64,000 nt of DNA from Paragonimus skrjabini miyazakii (lineage: Eukaryota; Platyhelminthes; Trematoda; Plagiorchiida; Troglotrematidae). A model generated the notes under the pieces. The model did no database searches, had not been told where the DNA came from, and saw only the letters and a list, made by a program, of their open reading frames with translations. Location: assembly GCA_014338405.1 (NCBI GenBank), contig JTDE01000206.1:107871-171870 (forward strand), given 5' to 3'. A program made the position numbers and the translations under genes. Numbering within the stretch: the first letter of the stretch is position 1; every line of letters starts with the position of its first letter. Positions 63,351 to 64,000 of this stretch are shown here, piece by piece.

Positions 63351-64000
63351 CATGGACTGGCCAGTACACGCATTTCCTCAGGTTTGTTCCGCTGAAGTAT
63401 AAGCGGAATTTGGTTTGCTGTTTGACAAGCACAGCCATAAGGATATGCACGTCCGACACCTTGTCGGCTGAACTGCAACACATTCGAGATGTGCTAAGTC
63501 AGAATGGATATCCGCAACGATTCTTGGACAGGAACATACAACCAAAAGTGACGCATGAAAGTGTTCAGATGGTGGATAAAAAACCTGTCTTTATCACCCT
63601 ATCATACAAGGGAGAAGCTACCAGTGAAATTATTACCCGCCGAGTATGCAATGCAGTCGACAGTGCGTATCCTGCAGCATGGGTCATCGTATCGTTCAAT
63701 ACCTGCCGGGTACTGGTGCCACACCTCAGATATAGCTTGCGTATGTTTTCTTTGTCTTTTTGGGTTTATTCTCTTACCTGCTTTTGTCAAACCGGTTACG
63801 TTGGGAGAACAACAAGGCGGCTATCAGAAGGGATTCGTGAACACCTCCCAAAATAGCTTCGCAACGGTTCGATAAGACCCATTTCCAGTGCAATCGGTTC
63901 TCATCTAATTGATGCTGGTCATCAAATGGAGCCGGATAAAGCCTTTCGAGTCATCTACAAGGTCCGTAAAAAACCCACTTTAGAGCTGTCAGATTGCGAC
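63350..64000 (+). pseudogene. Penelope RT C-terminus and GIY-YIG endonuclease, partial
   Basis: After the A run the correct frame begins TWTGQYTHFLRFVPLKYKRN, the conserved sequence at the RT thumb/linker of these elements, and stays open to TAG 63854-63856. It then reads through to the window end in the same frame. The endonuclease part contains VYSLTC (GIY position), CFCQTGYVGRTTRRL (YIG position), IREHLPK, and after the stop ISSAIGSHLIDAGHQ. Glycine occupies the place of the usual arginine in the RLSERIREH-type motif. The TAG falls where tryptophan is typical, a one-base change. GIY-YIG nicks the target to prime reverse transcription. The C-terminus lies beyond the window. Confidence 0.92.

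Larger units (their letters stand above)
62265..64000 (+). mobile_element. Penelope-like retroelement (RT + GIY-YIG), damaged, runs off the window
   Basis: A Penelope-like element read on the plus strand. Reverse transcriptase motifs occur in order, followed by a GIY-YIG endonuclease domain, the arrangement diagnostic for endonuclease-bearing Penelope elements. The coding frame is recognisable from about 62265 to the last base of the window. It is interrupted by TAA at 62832-62834, a one-base loss in the A run at 63344-63350, and TAG at 63854-63856. The N-terminal part upstream of 62265 could not be recognised, so the copy is probably 5'-truncated or diverged there. No terminal repeat of the element can be seen in the window. 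Confidence 0.95.

Noticed and set aside
1..64000. CRISPR arrays, bacterial operons or rRNA
   Set aside because: No regularly spaced short repeats, no ribosome-binding-site-led gene strings and no rRNA-like sequence; the window is eukaryotic in character.

Overview
This window looks like a gene-poor, AT-rich stretch of a metazoan nuclear genome, most likely from a parasitic flatworm (trematode). Three things support this. The right edge carries a recognisable Penelope-like retroelement with reverse transcriptase and GIY-YIG endonuclease domains. Several copies of a short element pair a degenerate pol III head with a hammerhead ribozyme, the arrangement known from the SM-alpha family of schistosomes. 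The rest is long non-coding DNA with stops in all frames. The trematode assignment is an inference; species cannot be told. No host protein-coding gene could be identified with confidence, and nearly all open frames are under about 110 codons and look like chance.

Layout. 1-2.6 kb: nothing recognised. 2.63-2.96 kb: two tRNA-like units facing away from each other. 5.3-8 kb: a 76-bp dispersed repeat in two copies flanking an old hammerhead-element copy. 8-46.5 kb: mostly featureless, with a 27-bp AT microsatellite (13.6 kb), a 100-base assembly gap (16.3 kb), and a few GC-richer islands with open frames that look like decayed repeats or possible exons (6.5, 16.4-16.8, 20.5, 24.6-25.6, 29.3-29.6, 34.3 kb). 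46.5-54 kb: a cluster of hammerhead-ribozyme elements. It holds a tandem array with about 431 bp between ribozyme cores, a near-complete monomer on the minus strand whose catalytic core is intact, a diverged plus-strand copy, a head-to-head degenerate pair, and a short fragment cut at the ribozyme. 54-62.2 kb: nothing firmly recognised. 62.27-64 kb: the Penelope-like element, broken by two stops and one frameshift and running off the window.

How the parts may work together. Hammerhead ribozymes are known from the terminal repeats of Penelope-like elements and from small non-autonomous 'retrozymes' thought to borrow Penelope machinery. The roughly 0.43-kb tandem units here fit that picture: pol III-type transcription, hammerhead self-cleavage of multimeric RNA, then reinsertion by a Penelope-type reverse transcriptase. 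The sequence shows the ribozymes, the tandem unit and the reverse transcriptase; the functional link is inference.
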